Notes: generated by a model from the letters alone, not told the origin. Counted from the stretch's first letter, positions 49,570-59,174 are shown. The stretch: 64,000 nucleotides of DNA from Hwanghaeella grinnelliae (GCF_004005845.1 NZ_SADE01000004.1:620001-684000); one strand, 5' to 3'. Made by a program: numbers and translations.

Positions 49570-50313
49570 GTGGTGCAGTGCAATATACGCTTCCGAAAGC
49601 ATATCAATAACTTGGCCCGAATAGCTGCTGTAGGATTAGTTTCCCTATACCTTTTCGGCTGCAGTTCATACCGAGGTATTAGCGTCCGTTCATCCAACGA
49701 AAACGTCTCGGAAGCCTTTCTGACAGCGGCTTTGGGGCGGGAGGGGCGGTTCTCCGATGACGTGCTTTCGAAATGGTGTGGGCCGGTCGGCGTGACCCTG
49801 CCCGCGGCAGTGCCCGATGACCGCCGCGAGCGTGTTTTGAGTGAGCTGAATTCGCTTTCCGGGTTAACGGCTGTTGACTTCCAGGTGGGGGCTGATCCGG
49901 GCATAGAAATGCACTATCCTGCGACTTCCACAGAAATGGGTATATTGATTGCGGCCCTACCGATCGACTCGGCGGCGAATCGCCGCCGCGTGACAAGCGC
50001 GCGGTGTTTTTTCGTCCTTCAGGCGGACCAGGAGACAGGCTGCCTTTTCAAGGCGGATGTCGTTCTGCCCGCGGCGCTTGATGGGCCGTCCTTCGATCAC
50101 TGTATCGTGGAGGAGTTTAGCCAGTCCATGGGGCTGCCGAACGACATCGACGCGGGCGATGGGTCCATATTCAGCCGGACCGGCCGCCCGCAGGCGCGAA
50201 CGCCGCTGGACGACCTGTTCCTGAAAGTACTCTACGACCCTGCCTTGGAGGCTGGATCAAGCCGGACGGAATTGGAAGCCGCGGTTCCGGATTTGATCCG
50301 CAAGCATCGCTAG
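49570..50313 (+). CDS. DUF2927 lipoprotein
   Basis: A 247-residue lipoprotein precursor from GTG. A long basic N-region leads to the hydrophobic IAAVGLVSLYLF and the lipobox FGC (Cys at about residue 31). The mature protein carries the DUF2927 pattern: FLTAALGREGR and later DHCIVEEFSQSMGLPNDIDAGDGSIFS, where a zincin-like EExxQ..GLPND block replaces HExxH. Family members are predicted metallopeptidase-fold proteins of unknown action. It lies convergent to the caspase gene (23-base gap). A second in-frame GTG at 49573 is possible. No strong ribosome site is seen. Confidence 0.82.
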   Translation: MVQCNIRFRKHINNLARIAAVGLVSLYLFGCSSYRGISVRSSNENVSEAFLTAALGREGRFSDDVLSKWCGPVGVTLPAAVPDDRRERVLSELNSLSGLTAVDFQVGADPGIEMHYPATSTEMGILIAALPIDSAANRRRVTSARCFFVLQADQETGCLFKADVVLPAALDGPSFDHCIVEEFSQSMGLPNDIDAGDGSIFSRTGRPQARTPLDDLFLKVLYDPALEAGSSRTELEAAVPDLIRKHR

Positions 50314-50336
50314 GAAGACCCGGCGGCGCCCGTGGA

Positions 50337-52700
50337 TCACTGCGAAGCCACTTTGCCCAGCGTGAAGTCCAAGCCCCGCGAATAGATCAGCGGCCAGTGC
50401 TGGTATTGGGCGTATTTCTGTGACAGGGCCGGCACTTCGTCTTCGGAATAGTGCACGATTTCGCGCACGGTCAGGTTTCCGTCGCGGGGATCCGTGTCCG
50501 CCTTGCCGGCCATTGCTTCGATCAGGGCATAGGTGAACACGCCGTGGCCCAATTCCTCATGCTCGACCGCGAATTGTTCCTTGGCAGTGGCGGAGACGAT
50601 GTGGAGACCGACAGACTGACCCAGCTTGCGTATCACGCGGCGGTCCATCTGGTCTTGGAAGCCGGCAACGGCGGTTCCGGATTTACAGGCGTCGATCAGC
50701 ATGATGACGCGGCGCGCGCCGATCTTTTCGATGTAATCCTTCATACTGCCGGCCGACAGCGCGCGTCGTTCCAGGCGATTGTTGGATAGGGGAAGCTCGA
50801 ATTCGTAAGTGACGAAATAGAAGTCCTCGTCCGTCGCCTCGCCGTGACCGGCATAATAGATCACGACCACATCTTCCGGCGCGGTGTTCTCCAGGTTCGC
50901 CAGGGCCTGCTGCATACCGCGCCGCGTCGCTTTGTCGTCAAAGACCTCGATAAGGCGTACCTCGCCGAAAATCTGGCCATACTCGGCTTCCATGATCTGT
51001 TGGATGCCGCGCGCGTCCGGCAGGGCGTAGTTCAGCTTCAGCTGGGGGTCCAGATAGTCGTTTATGGCGACGGTCAGCACATGCAGGACAGGTTCGCGTG
51101 GCGGCGCCTGGACGTCCACGGCGACCAGATTGGTGGCGCCCAGGATGGACTCGGAACTCACCGCGTTGGAATGGAACAGGTTCTGTCCGGCGATGGGCCG
51201 CAGCCGGTAGGTCGCGGTGATGGTCTTCAGGCCCTTGCTGCTCTCATCCTCGTCTTGCGAGACGATACGGTCGGGGGAGACCAGCTTGGTATTGTGGAAC
51301 AGAAAGAAGCCGTTGATGCCGCCGCCTTCGTCCGTCACCGTCACCGGGACGTCGATTTCGGTCAACGCGTCGAGTTTCATTTGCGGCGGCAGGTCGACCG
51401 TTGCTGTCGGGGGCGGCAGGATGCCTTCATCCCAATTGGGAACGCCCGGCGCCAGAAGCTGCCCGACACCCAATCGCTTTTTCTCAAGCAAATCGGGCTC
51501 GTAGAGATTGTCGGTGAAATTGTCGATCGGCAGTTCCAGCGTTTCGCCGACCCAAGCCAGATTGGAAAGCGCCCGGCTGTTTCCGTCGAACCGACCGTCC
51601 TTGTCGACCACAGCCCATCCATGTTCCGTCGATATCAGTTGAATGATCAGGCTGCCGTCCTTGCGGTTCCAGATCCGGGTGACGCCGTCATCCCCGAAGG
51701 TGATCACACGGTTCGGATCGGCATCGAAAGAAACGCCCTCAATCCGTCCCGCATGGGCCTCTATGATCAGGGGTTTGCCGGGTGACGCCGTGTCCCAGAT
51801 CAGCAGGTTCTTCTCTGCCTCGACCGCGGCGACGGCCGCACCGGTCGGTTCCACGGCCAATCCCGCGATTCCGCGGGACGCGCCGGCAAACCGGGTGCCG
51901 ACGATATCCGAATCGACACGCCAGCGGGCGACGCCGCCAGTGTTGTCCGCGGTATAGAATTCGGTCTCGTCGATGCCGAAACGGGCATCGGTCAGCGCTG
52001 CGTCCGTGACCGATGCACTGCGCACCACGGCGCCGGAAGACGCTTCCACGACGCGTACCGTGCCATCGGCCGTACCAATCAAGATGAACTGGCCGGTCGT
52101 ACCGACATCGACATTCGTGGCCGTTGCGCCATTGCCGGGGAAACTGCGTGCAATGGAAAAGTTGCTCAACGTCAACAACGTGGCCGACCCGTCCGCATGC
52201 CCGACGATTGCCGCAGCGCCGTCCGGGCTCAAGGCCAAAGCCGTCGGGGCGGGGCCGGACAACGCCGCCCGGCCGAGGGCGCCGGCCTGATCCGTGCTCC
52301 ACAGGGACAATGCCCCGTTGGTTTCGACAATAGCGAAACGCCGGCCGTCAGACGCGAAGGCGACAGCGGCCGCCGTCGCGGACAGCCGGTCTTGGCGGCG
52401 GATTTCCCTTCCTTGCTGCAAATCCCATAGCCGGGGACGACCGTCTCCGGAAACCGAGACCATGTACTGTCCGTCCGGCCCCAGCGCCAGGGCTTCAATC
52501 GGCCCGGCTGAGTTTTCGACCCGCAGGCGCAGCCGCTGGCGTTCAACGGCAAGCTGGACGTTCTTCTGAATGGCGCGGCGCAGTTGCCGCAACTGCGCGT
52601 CGGCGGGCGTGGTGGCCGCGACCGAGGTGCCAACGGCCACGCAGACGGCCAACAGGAAGGACGCAAACCCGCGCGGCAGGGAGGGACGGTTTCTCGTCAT
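50337..52700 (-). CDS. Exported WD40-caspase (C14) protein
   Basis: A 787-residue protein. ATG 52700 is preferred because AAGGAGCCCC precedes it and a signal peptide follows (FASFLLAVCVAVGTSV..., cleaved near ADA-Q). Residues 55-380 contain about seven WD40/beta-propeller repeats such as GPIEALALGPDGQYMVSVSGDGRPRLWDL. A middle region (about 390-550) includes a beta-rich segment. The C-terminal C14 caspase domain (about 560-780) starts HVLTVAINDYLDPQLKLNYALPDA and has the catalytic dyad His619 in YYAGHGEA and Cys672 in IDACKSG. Orthocaspases with WD40 are usually cytoplasmic; an exported one is unusual. It is divergent from the outer-membrane barrel gene. Confidence 0.92.
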   Translation of the reverse strand: MTRNRPSLPRGFASFLLAVCVAVGTSVAATTPADAQLRQLRRAIQKNVQLAVERQRLRLRVENSAGPIEALALGPDGQYMVSVSGDGRPRLWDLQQGREIRRQDRLSATAAAVAFASDGRRFAIVETNGALSLWSTDQAGALGRAALSGPAPTALALSPDGAAAIVGHADGSATLLTLSNFSIARSFPGNGATATNVDVGTTGQFILIGTADGTVRVVEASSGAVVRSASVTDAALTDARFGIDETEFYTADNTGGVARWRVDSDIVGTRFAGASRGIAGLAVEPTGAAVAAVEAEKNLLIWDTASPGKPLIIEAHAGRIEGVSFDADPNRVITFGDDGVTRIWNRKDGSLIIQLISTEHGWAVVDKDGRFDGNSRALSNLAWVGETLELPIDNFTDNLYEPDLLEKKRLGVGQLLAPGVPNWDEGILPPPTATVDLPPQMKLDALTEIDVPVTVTDEGGGINGFFLFHNTKLVSPDRIVSQDEDESSKGLKTITATYRLRPIAGQNLFHSNAVSSESILGATNLVAVDVQAPPREPVLHVLTVAINDYLDPQLKLNYALPDARGIQQIMEAEYGQIFGEVRLIEVFDDKATRRGMQQALANLENTAPEDVVVIYYAGHGEATDEDFYFVTYEFELPLSNNRLERRALSAGSMKDYIEKIGARRVIMLIDACKSGTAVAGFQDQMDRRVIRKLGQSVGLHIVSATAKEQFAVEHEELGHGVFTYALIEAMAGKADTDPRDGNLTVREIVHYSEDEVPALSQKYAQYQHWPLIYSRGLDFTLGKVASQ

Positions 52701-53062
52701 AATCGGGGCTCCTTGGTGCTTTTGCCATTGCGCGGGCGCTTCCGCGGCACGGCATAGCGTGGGCTTATCTGACAGGCACTCTAACGCAGCGCCGCGCTTC
52801 GACCAAAGGGCCAAACTGTGGTATTCAAATGTGATAATTGTGCAACAAAGGTTTAGGTTTTTCTGGTGTTGCAATGCCTCATAAAAAAAACAGAATAAAA
52901 ACATATGGTTAAGGTTCTTTGGCGAAAGTCTTGTCGGTGTTTCGAAATGCTGAGCCTCATGGATTCTCATGGGGCGGTAGGTTACTTTCATAAGAATTGG
53001 GAAATATCCGCGTCGAAATCTCCGTCTTAAGGCGAAATTCCGGTCCAAGGACCTGGGGGAAT

Positions 53063-54199
53063 ATGATGAATATGATACTGCGTGCCGTGTCGGTGCTGAC
53101 CGTTCTGACCGCGTTCTCGCTGGCTACGCCAGCCTTCGCCCAATCAAACGATTTTTTGGATGACCCTGCGCAATCAACGCAACGCGATGAAGCCGGCAAG
53201 CAAGGTCTTGTGGGGGCAAACCGCACGATCACCAGCCGGACGCAGGCAGCGGTCAAGAGCGTGCTCCTTCAAGGTATTTTTCGGGCCGATTCAGGTGCGG
53301 TGAATACCGCCACCGGGAACCAGCAACAGGTCTCCGTATCTGTCGGTACCGATGAGGAGTTTCCCGACCTGCTGGATGCATCGGCGATATGGGCCAACGC
53401 CGCGTTTACGAGTGCGGATGACAGAGTTGTCGATTACACGGCCGAAACGTTGATCCGCACCGGGATCGTCGGGTACGACAAGTTCTTCATGGATAACCTG
53501 CTGGTCGGCATCGCCCTGGGACGGACACATTCCAATACCGACTCGATCAGTAATTTCGGCGGCGGCGACAATAGCGGCGAAAACGAGGCGCAGACATCGC
53601 TTTATACGCTGTATGGCGCCTACATCCTGAACGACAATGTGTTCTTCGATGCGACGGTCGGTTTGGGTGACGAAGAAGTCGATTTCAAGGCGTTCAACAT
53701 CGGGACAGGCGCGGCCACGGCGCGGAGCACGACGGAAGGGCTTACGCGCTTTGCATCCGTTGGGGTGACTGCCGTGGTGCCGCTGGAAGAGGTTTGGGCC
53801 GTTACGGGTAACGCCAATGTTTTCCGGTCCATTACGGAATATGATGCGATCACCGATCAAGTCGCCAACGTCACCGTCGGAGAGCAGCAATCCGATGTCA
53901 CCTTGTTGTCGCTCGGCTTGCAGGTTGCGCGGTCTTTCGAGAATGGCGCGTTGGTTCCGTATGCCGGTTTGGCGCTGGAGCATAACTTCCAGGATCAGTT
54001 GATCGGGCTGCCCATCGGGGGCGTTGGCGTCAATGGCGTCGACAATCAGACAAACGATAAGACCCAGGCGTTGGTGACGCTCGGTTTGGATTTTTATCCG
54101 ACGGATGCTGTTGCCGTGTCGCTTGAAGGTCAGCGTTATATCTTGCGCTCGGGTCAGAGTGCTTATGGCGGGTTCTTCAACTTCCGCTACAATTTCTAA
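53063..54199 (+). CDS. Secreted autotransporter-type or outer-membrane beta-barrel protein
   Basis: A 378-residue precursor. ATG 53063 follows CTGGGGGA. The signal MMNMILRAVSVLTVLTAF is cleaved near AFA-Q. A 100-residue polar linker (SNDFLDDPAQSTQRDEAG...) precedes about ten to twelve alternating strands such as LLVGIALGRTHSNTDS, YTLYGAYILNDNVFFDATVGLG and LVPYAGLALEHNF. The last residues, GGFFNFRYNF, end in Phe with the aromatic-x-F pattern of outer-membrane barrels. Size and strand count fit the autotransporter beta domain. It is divergent from the caspase gene with 362 bases between, where promoters must lie. Confidence 0.82.
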   Translation: MMNMILRAVSVLTVLTAFSLATPAFAQSNDFLDDPAQSTQRDEAGKQGLVGANRTITSRTQAAVKSVLLQGIFRADSGAVNTATGNQQQVSVSVGTDEEFPDLLDASAIWANAAFTSADDRVVDYTAETLIRTGIVGYDKFFMDNLLVGIALGRTHSNTDSISNFGGGDNSGENEAQTSLYTLYGAYILNDNVFFDATVGLGDEEVDFKAFNIGTGAATARSTTEGLTRFASVGVTAVVPLEEVWAVTGNANVFRSITEYDAITDQVANVTVGEQQSDVTLLSLGLQVARSFENGALVPYAGLALEHNFQDQLIGLPIGGVGVNGVDNQTNDKTQALVTLGLDFYPTDAVAVSLEGQRYILRSGQSAYGGFFNFRYNF

Positions 54200-54226
54200 G
54201 CCGCCGTTCCAGGCGTTGCGTTTGAC

Positions 54227-54257
54227 AAGCCGGTCAGGGTCATGCCCTGGCCGGCTT
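54227..54257. terminator. Terminator of the barrel gene, overlapping the DMT gene end
   Basis: The 13-base arms AAGCCGGTCAGGG (54227-54239)/CCCTGGCCGGCTT (54245-54257), with one G-T pair, enclose loop TCATG. CTTCTTT follows. It covers the stop codon (54240-54242) and last codons of the convergent DMT transporter. Confidence 0.78.
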
Positions 54258-55151
54258 CTTCTTTGCCGACCATGAATAGAGCGCAAGCGCCGACAGCACG
54301 ACGACGCCGCCGGTATATTGCGCCCCGGTCAGCGTCTCGCCGAGTAGCACGGCGCCCGCGGCGATCGATATGACCGGTTCCAGGTTGAACAGCATGGCAA
54401 GGGCCGAGGCTGGGAAGATCCGAAGGGCGGCGATCTGACTCAAGATCCCCGCGGCGTAAATGACAACCACGATGAGGGAAGCCGTCGCCGCGCCGCCGGT
54501 CGTTCCGAAGGACAGACCGCCAAGAAAAGGGGCCGCGGCAAGCGCGACCGCGGCCGCGCCGACATTGGTGCCCGCGATCAGCACCGGCAGTTCGGTATCG
54601 GCCAGCAGCACGCGCGATCCCAACACGTAGAGCGGCAAGCAACACGCGCCTAAGAAGGCAAGCGCGATGCCCCGGATGTCCAGGCTTTGGAAATCCGGAC
54701 CGATTGCCAGTGCAAGACCGGCAAACGCGCCCAGGAAACAGAGGAACCGAAAAGGCGTCAGGCGCGCACCGCCCGCCAAAGGTTCGAACACGGCGACCAG
54801 TAGAGGCCATGTGTAGAGGATCATTGCCGCGAGCCCGACCGGGATATAGACGACCGAGGCGAAGTAACACATGCCCTGCATCGCCATGCCCAGCGTGGCC
54901 AGCCAGAAGGCACGGCGCCGAAGCATTCGGCCGAACCCCGGCATCCGCGTCCATAGAACGAAGGCGAGGGCGAGGAGGCCGGCGGCGAGGGTGCGGGACG
55001 CGGCAAGCGTGATAGGCGTGACGCCGTCCTGATAGGCCAACGCCGCGACCGGCGTGTTCATTGCGAACATAAAGGCGGAAAACAGCGCCAGGACGGGACC
55101 GTGCCAAGCGGTCCGGGCGGTTTCCGCTCGCGGGGCGTCGTCGGCGTTCAT
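54240..55151 (-). CDS. EamA/DMT-family transporter
   Basis: A 303-residue membrane protein with ten hydrophobic segments arranged as two EamA repeats (about 20-145 and 160-295). The first has VLALFSAFMFAMNTPVAALAYQDGVTPITLAASRTLAAG, in parts; the second ends with NLEPVISIAAGAVLLGETLTGAQYTGGVVVLSAL, the typical EamA C-terminus. ATG 55151 is preferred over the upstream frame start. Substrates of this superfamily are metabolites or drugs that cannot be predicted. It lies 46 bases downstream of the ankyrin protein gene on the same strand. Confidence 0.88.
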   Translation of the reverse strand: MNADDAPRAETARTAWHGPVLALFSAFMFAMNTPVAALAYQDGVTPITLAASRTLAAGLLALAFVLWTRMPGFGRMLRRRAFWLATLGMAMQGMCYFASVVYIPVGLAAMILYTWPLLVAVFEPLAGGARLTPFRFLCFLGAFAGLALAIGPDFQSLDIRGIALAFLGACCLPLYVLGSRVLLADTELPVLIAGTNVGAAAVALAAAPFLGGLSFGTTGGAATASLIVVVIYAAGILSQIAALRIFPASALAMLFNLEPVISIAAGAVLLGETLTGAQYTGGVVVLSALALYSWSAKKKPARA

Positions 55152-55197
55152 GGTGTCACTTGCGGTCTTGGGGCGGACCTTCTGTGGCCCGAAGCGG

Positions 55198-57429
55198 TCA
55201 GCCCACCCGGAACGGGTTTCCAATGACGATCCGGTGGAAGCCGCGGTCACGCTTGTACCCGATCATCTTCATATGAACATAGACCGGGCGCTTGAGGTTA
55301 TCGTCGGGCCAGTACTGAAAATATTGTCCCGTGCCGATGGCGGGCGTCAGGCTTTCGAAGACCGGCATGTCCGACGGAATGTCGCGGACCGGGAAGCCGA
55401 ACTGATCCGGCGGAACGACCTTGGCGATCAAGCCGGCGGCTTTCTTGAAGCCGACTTCCGCGTCGTCGGCATCCGAATACAGGCGGCTGTCCACTTGAAT
55501 GGCGACCAAACGGTTGCCGTTACGGGTGTCGAACTGGGCGATGATGGCGGCGGTGTCGTCCAGCCAGGACTCGGCCTTCAGGGAACAGGCGATGAAGCCT
55601 TCGCCGACCTGTTTACACACCTTGCTGCGGGCTTTGACCGTTTCCACCGTATCCGACCAAGACAGGCCGAACATCAAGGGCGAATACATTGCCTGATCGG
55701 CGGCGAGGACCAGCTTTTCCTGCATGTCTACGTGCTTGGCGCGGGCGGCGAAATCGGCGGCGCGAAGGCCGTCGCCGGTTTCGAATGCGGGGTCGGCGCC
55801 AAGCGTCAGCAGCGCTTCTACCCCTTGTCCGTCGCCGATATAGGCGGCTTGCATCAGCGGCGTCATGCCCGTGTCAGAAACGCGATTGGGATCGATGCCG
55901 ACTTTGCGCAGAATTGGGACGATCCGTTTCAGGCTGGCTTGATCGGCGGACTGCGTCAGAAGCGTCAATATCTCTGCCGACGGGCTTGCGCCCTCGGCAG
56001 CCAGGGCCGCGGCATGGTCCGGCCTGCCTTGCAGCAATGCGAAGTCGAGAAGCGGGGTAAGGTCGCGCCGAACAGGTGCTATGGCGCTATCCGATAGGGA
56101 GGCGACTTCGACAACTTCGTCAGGGCGGTCGATCAGGGTCAAAAGATCTTCGACCGTTCCCCGCTCGATTGCATCGGCCAAGGCAGCCCGATAGGCCGCG
56201 CGTTCCTTGATCGCAGCGGGCTTGCGCAGCGGCCTCGGGAAGGCGGCAGCGGTTTCCAGTTGGGATGCGTCACCCGCCACCGCCGTGGTGAAGGTGCCTT
56301 GGCTCACCGCATTCTGCGGGCCTTGGGGGAGAAGCTGAAGGCCGTCATCCACGGTCGCCGCAATTTGGACCGCTTTACCAGCTGATGGCGTGACCGGCGC
56401 CTGATCGTGATCCAAGGGCACCGGAAGCGACGCCTGCAGGGCATAGGCTTGTTCCGCCGTCATCGCGGCGGGCGGGGCCGTCGATGCTGCCTCTGGGCCA
56501 TTGGCGATGTGCTGCTGGACCGGTCCGGTGGGCGCGGCGATGGCGGCCAGTGATGCCGCCAGCATGTTGGCGGCGGGTTGGCGATGTTCCGCTTCCAAGT
56601 CCAGGCCGGACGGGGCTGCGGCAACAGCATATGCTTTCACAGGGTCGGCCATCCGCGCCGGCGCCGGGGCGATCCCGGTCTGCGGGCCCCAGGCAACAGG
56701 CCATGCAACCGGGTCTTCCTGCGACTGCCTTGCGGTGGATGCAATGCCAGCCGGTTCGGGCGCCTGCGCGAGCTGGGTCGCTCGCATTACGGCTTCGACA
56801 CCGATGCGCTCGAAGAGGGCGGCGGCGAGTTTTTCCGATTGGTCCGGCGCCATCGCGGAAACCGCAACCCCGGCGGCAAAGGCGCCGACCATGACACCGG
56901 CCATCAGGCGGGACCGCATGCTGCGTCGGCGCAGCATGTCTTGGCGCAGTTCGCTTTGCGAGGCCCGGCTTGGCGTGGCTTTCTGTTGTCGGGGTATCAA
57001 ATCATGACGCAAGCCGTCGAAACGGGTGTCGCCGTGTGGGGCCGACACGGCAGCCACGTCCTCTCGGTCCGCTTCGACCGTCGTGTCGTCGGCGGCATTC
57101 TTGGTGGCCGACGGCAGCAAGGGGGCAATCGTTCCCGAAAGGTCCATGCGGATATGATCGGGATGGCTGTTTCCTTGGAGGCCGGCGAAATGCGCCCCGG
57201 CGATGTCGACTGTGACGACCTCAAAAAACTCTGTCCGGCCTTTCTGGGGATGAAAGCGCGCTTCCAGCAGACGAACAGCATCGTAAACCGTATCTTGAGC
57301 GGCAGTGCCGGTCCGGGTCATGGCGTCGCCGGCATCGGCTATCTGCTCAAGGTTTCGCCAATGTCCCGCTTGCAGGGCCTGTAACCAGTAGGACGTTTCC
57401 GCGCCGTCATTTGGGATGGGCTTCGGCAT
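55198..57429 (-). CDS. Single-pass membrane protein with C-terminal ankyrin repeats
   Basis: About 743 residues. The N-terminal half (1-165) is polar and low-complexity with Asp/Glu and Gln, ending in a basic MLRRRSMRSR. A single membrane helix follows (LMAGVMVGAFAAGVAVSAMA, about 172-191). An Ala/Pro/Gln-rich linker leads to a C-terminal region with two recognisable ankyrin-like repeats (DTGMTPLMQAAYIGDGQGVEALLTLGADP, about 565-595). A final domain of about 140 residues has several aromatics and a cysteine pair. Topology suggests the ankyrin end lies in the periplasm. ATG 57429 is the likeliest start. Function unknown. Confidence 0.75.
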   Translation of the reverse strand: MPKPIPNDGAETSYWLQALQAGHWRNLEQIADAGDAMTRTGTAAQDTVYDAVRLLEARFHPQKGRTEFFEVVTVDIAGAHFAGLQGNSHPDHIRMDLSGTIAPLLPSATKNAADDTTVEADREDVAAVSAPHGDTRFDGLRHDLIPRQQKATPSRASQSELRQDMLRRRSMRSRLMAGVMVGAFAAGVAVSAMAPDQSEKLAAALFERIGVEAVMRATQLAQAPEPAGIASTARQSQEDPVAWPVAWGPQTGIAPAPARMADPVKAYAVAAAPSGLDLEAEHRQPAANMLAASLAAIAAPTGPVQQHIANGPEAASTAPPAAMTAEQAYALQASLPVPLDHDQAPVTPSAGKAVQIAATVDDGLQLLPQGPQNAVSQGTFTTAVAGDASQLETAAAFPRPLRKPAAIKERAAYRAALADAIERGTVEDLLTLIDRPDEVVEVASLSDSAIAPVRRDLTPLLDFALLQGRPDHAAALAAEGASPSAEILTLLTQSADQASLKRIVPILRKVGIDPNRVSDTGMTPLMQAAYIGDGQGVEALLTLGADPAFETGDGLRAADFAARAKHVDMQEKLVLAADQAMYSPLMFGLSWSDTVETVKARSKVCKQVGEGFIACSLKAESWLDDTAAIIAQFDTRNGNRLVAIQVDSRLYSDADDAEVGFKKAAGLIAKVVPPDQFGFPVRDIPSDMPVFESLTPAIGTGQYFQYWPDDNLKRPVYVHMKMIGYKRDRGFHRIVIGNPFRVG

Positions 57430-57751
57430 ATCGCAACACTCTCGCCATCTTTGAACCGTTCGGCCGCCCGGATGGAAATTCCAGGGTCGGACCTCCACGG
57501 TGTTGATTCTCATTGCGAAAACTATATCGCAAAGCACTGATCAGGCAAAAATAAAAAGCCCTGGAACTGTTGCAGTAGTTCGAAGGTATCTTTGTATTCA
57601 CGGCATCAATTACTTTCAGCTTCCAATACTCCCAAGTGAAAACCCGATCCTTAACAAGAAACCTGAAAGGAAATCCGACCTTGTCACCGGGTCCGTGCAA
57701 AGGGTAGGCATCGCCTGATCCCCAAGACACAACCTCAAGGACAGGATTGCG

Positions 57752-58660
57752 ATGCCGGAGACCAAGCACAGAGAGTTGCCCGCCACGCCATGGATGAACC
57801 GCTGTGCGGTCATGGGGATCGTGAATGTCACGCCGGACTCGTTTTCCAGCGACGGATTGGCGGGGTCGGCGCAGGCGTCGAGCGATCGGGGATTGGTTGA
57901 TCGTGCCGTTGCACAAGCCGCCGATTTCATTGAGCACGGGGCAGAGATTCTGGATATCGGCGGCGAAAGTACCCGTCCGGGTGCCGCCCCCGTTCCAGCC
58001 GATGAGGAGTTGGACCGTGTCGTGCCGGTAGTGGAGGCCATCGCAAAGCGGTTTCCCGCGACGTTGATTTCCGTCGACACCTACAAGGCCGCAGTCGCGC
58101 GGGCCGCTCTCGACGGTGGCGCGCATATCATCAATGACGTCTGGGCCGGGCGGGCGGATGAGGACATGCTGCCCTTGATGGCCGAGAGCGGCGTGCCCGT
58201 TGTTTTGATGCATAACAAGGCCCGATGGGGTGTCGCGACCCAGGATGCAAAGCTCGGCGGAAGTTACGATGCGCCGCTCTATGGCGACTTCATGCAGGAC
58301 ATTCTCCACGAGATGCAGGCGATGGCGAAAACCGCCGAGGATGCTGGGGTGCCGCGCGACCTGATCATTCTCGATCCAGGGGTCGGATTCGGCAAAACGC
58401 TTGATCAGAATCTGACCTTGATCCGTGACCTGGGCGCGATCCGGAAACTGGGATACCCGGTGCTGTTGGGGCCGAGCCGCAAGAGCTTCATCGGCAAGGT
58501 GCTGGATGTGGAACCGGGGGGACGCCTTATGGGCACGGCGGCCAGCGTTTCCGTCGGGGTCGCGCAAGGGGCCGATATCGTTCGGGTGCACGATGTCCGC
58601 GCGATGACCGAGGTGGTAAGGATGACCGAAGCGATCCTGAGCAGCGGCCAAGAGGCGTAA
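57752..58660 (+). CDS. folP: Dihydropteroate synthase
   Basis: A 302-residue TIM-barrel enzyme. CAVMGIVNVTPDSFSSDGL (about 17-35) is the first signature and binds the pterin diphosphate. AEILDIGGESTRPGAAPV is the second. LGPSRKSFIGKVL (about 246-258) with the conserved Arg-Lys and the C-terminal VRVHDVRAM complete the active site. The enzyme joins para-aminobenzoate to 6-hydroxymethyl-dihydropterin diphosphate in folate synthesis and is the sulfonamide target. It has ACAGGATTGCG upstream. It lies 7 bases before folK, an operon-like spacing. Confidence 0.96.
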   Translation: MPETKHRELPATPWMNRCAVMGIVNVTPDSFSSDGLAGSAQASSDRGLVDRAVAQAADFIEHGAEILDIGGESTRPGAAPVPADEELDRVVPVVEAIAKRFPATLISVDTYKAAVARAALDGGAHIINDVWAGRADEDMLPLMAESGVPVVLMHNKARWGVATQDAKLGGSYDAPLYGDFMQDILHEMQAMAKTAEDAGVPRDLIILDPGVGFGKTLDQNLTLIRDLGAIRKLGYPVLLGPSRKSFIGKVLDVEPGGRLMGTAASVSVGVAQGADIVRVHDVRAMTEVVRMTEAILSSGQEA

Positions 58661-58667
58661 AGAACCG

Positions 58668-59174
58668 ATGACGAAACTGGTGGAGCCCATCTTTGTCGCG
58701 CTTGGGTCGAACCTGGGTGACCGTGCCGGCCATATCCGGGACGCGGTTGCCTTGCTCGCGCAGTCGGAGGGGTTCGAGGTGGTGGCCGTGGCGCCGCTTT
58801 ATGAATCCGCGCCGATGTATGTCGAGGACCAGCCGCGATTCGTGAACACCTGCCTGAAAGGCCGTACTTCGTTGACGGCAGAGCAGCTTTTGGCGTTGCT
58901 GAAATCCGTCGAGTCGGAGATCGGAAGGCGCGTGACCTACAGGAACGGGCCACGGGTCATCGACCTGGATATCGTCTATTTCGGGGGGGGCCGCATTGAG
59001 ACGGGGGATTTGATCGTTCCCCATCCGCGCCGTGGCGAACGGATGTTCGTGCTGCAGCCCTTGGCGGACTTGGCGCCTGATTTCATCGATCCGGAAACCG
59101 GGGACACCATAGCAGCCCTGATGGCAGCGCTGACCGCCGATCCGGGCGAGCCGCCTTTGCGACGCTTGGATTAG
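58668..59174 (+). CDS. folK: 2-amino-4-hydroxy-6-hydroxymethyldihydropteridine pyrophosphokinase
   Basis: A 168-residue enzyme with IFVALGSNLGDRAGHIRDAVALL at the start. ESAPMYVEDQPRFVNTCLKGRTSLTAEQLLALLKSVESEIGRR, in parts, carries the conserved substrate segment. RNGPRVIDLDIVYFGGGRI contains the RxxxRxxDLDI motif that binds ATP and magnesium. It makes the diphosphate substrate used by FolP. The gene follows folP by 7 bases. Dihydroneopterin aldolase (folB) is not in this pair, so that step must be encoded elsewhere. Confidence 0.95.
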   Translation: MTKLVEPIFVALGSNLGDRAGHIRDAVALLAQSEGFEVVAVAPLYESAPMYVEDQPRFVNTCLKGRTSLTAEQLLALLKSVESEIGRRVTYRNGPRVIDLDIVYFGGGRIETGDLIVPHPRRGERMFVLQPLADLAPDFIDPETGDTIAALMAALTADPGEPPLRRLD

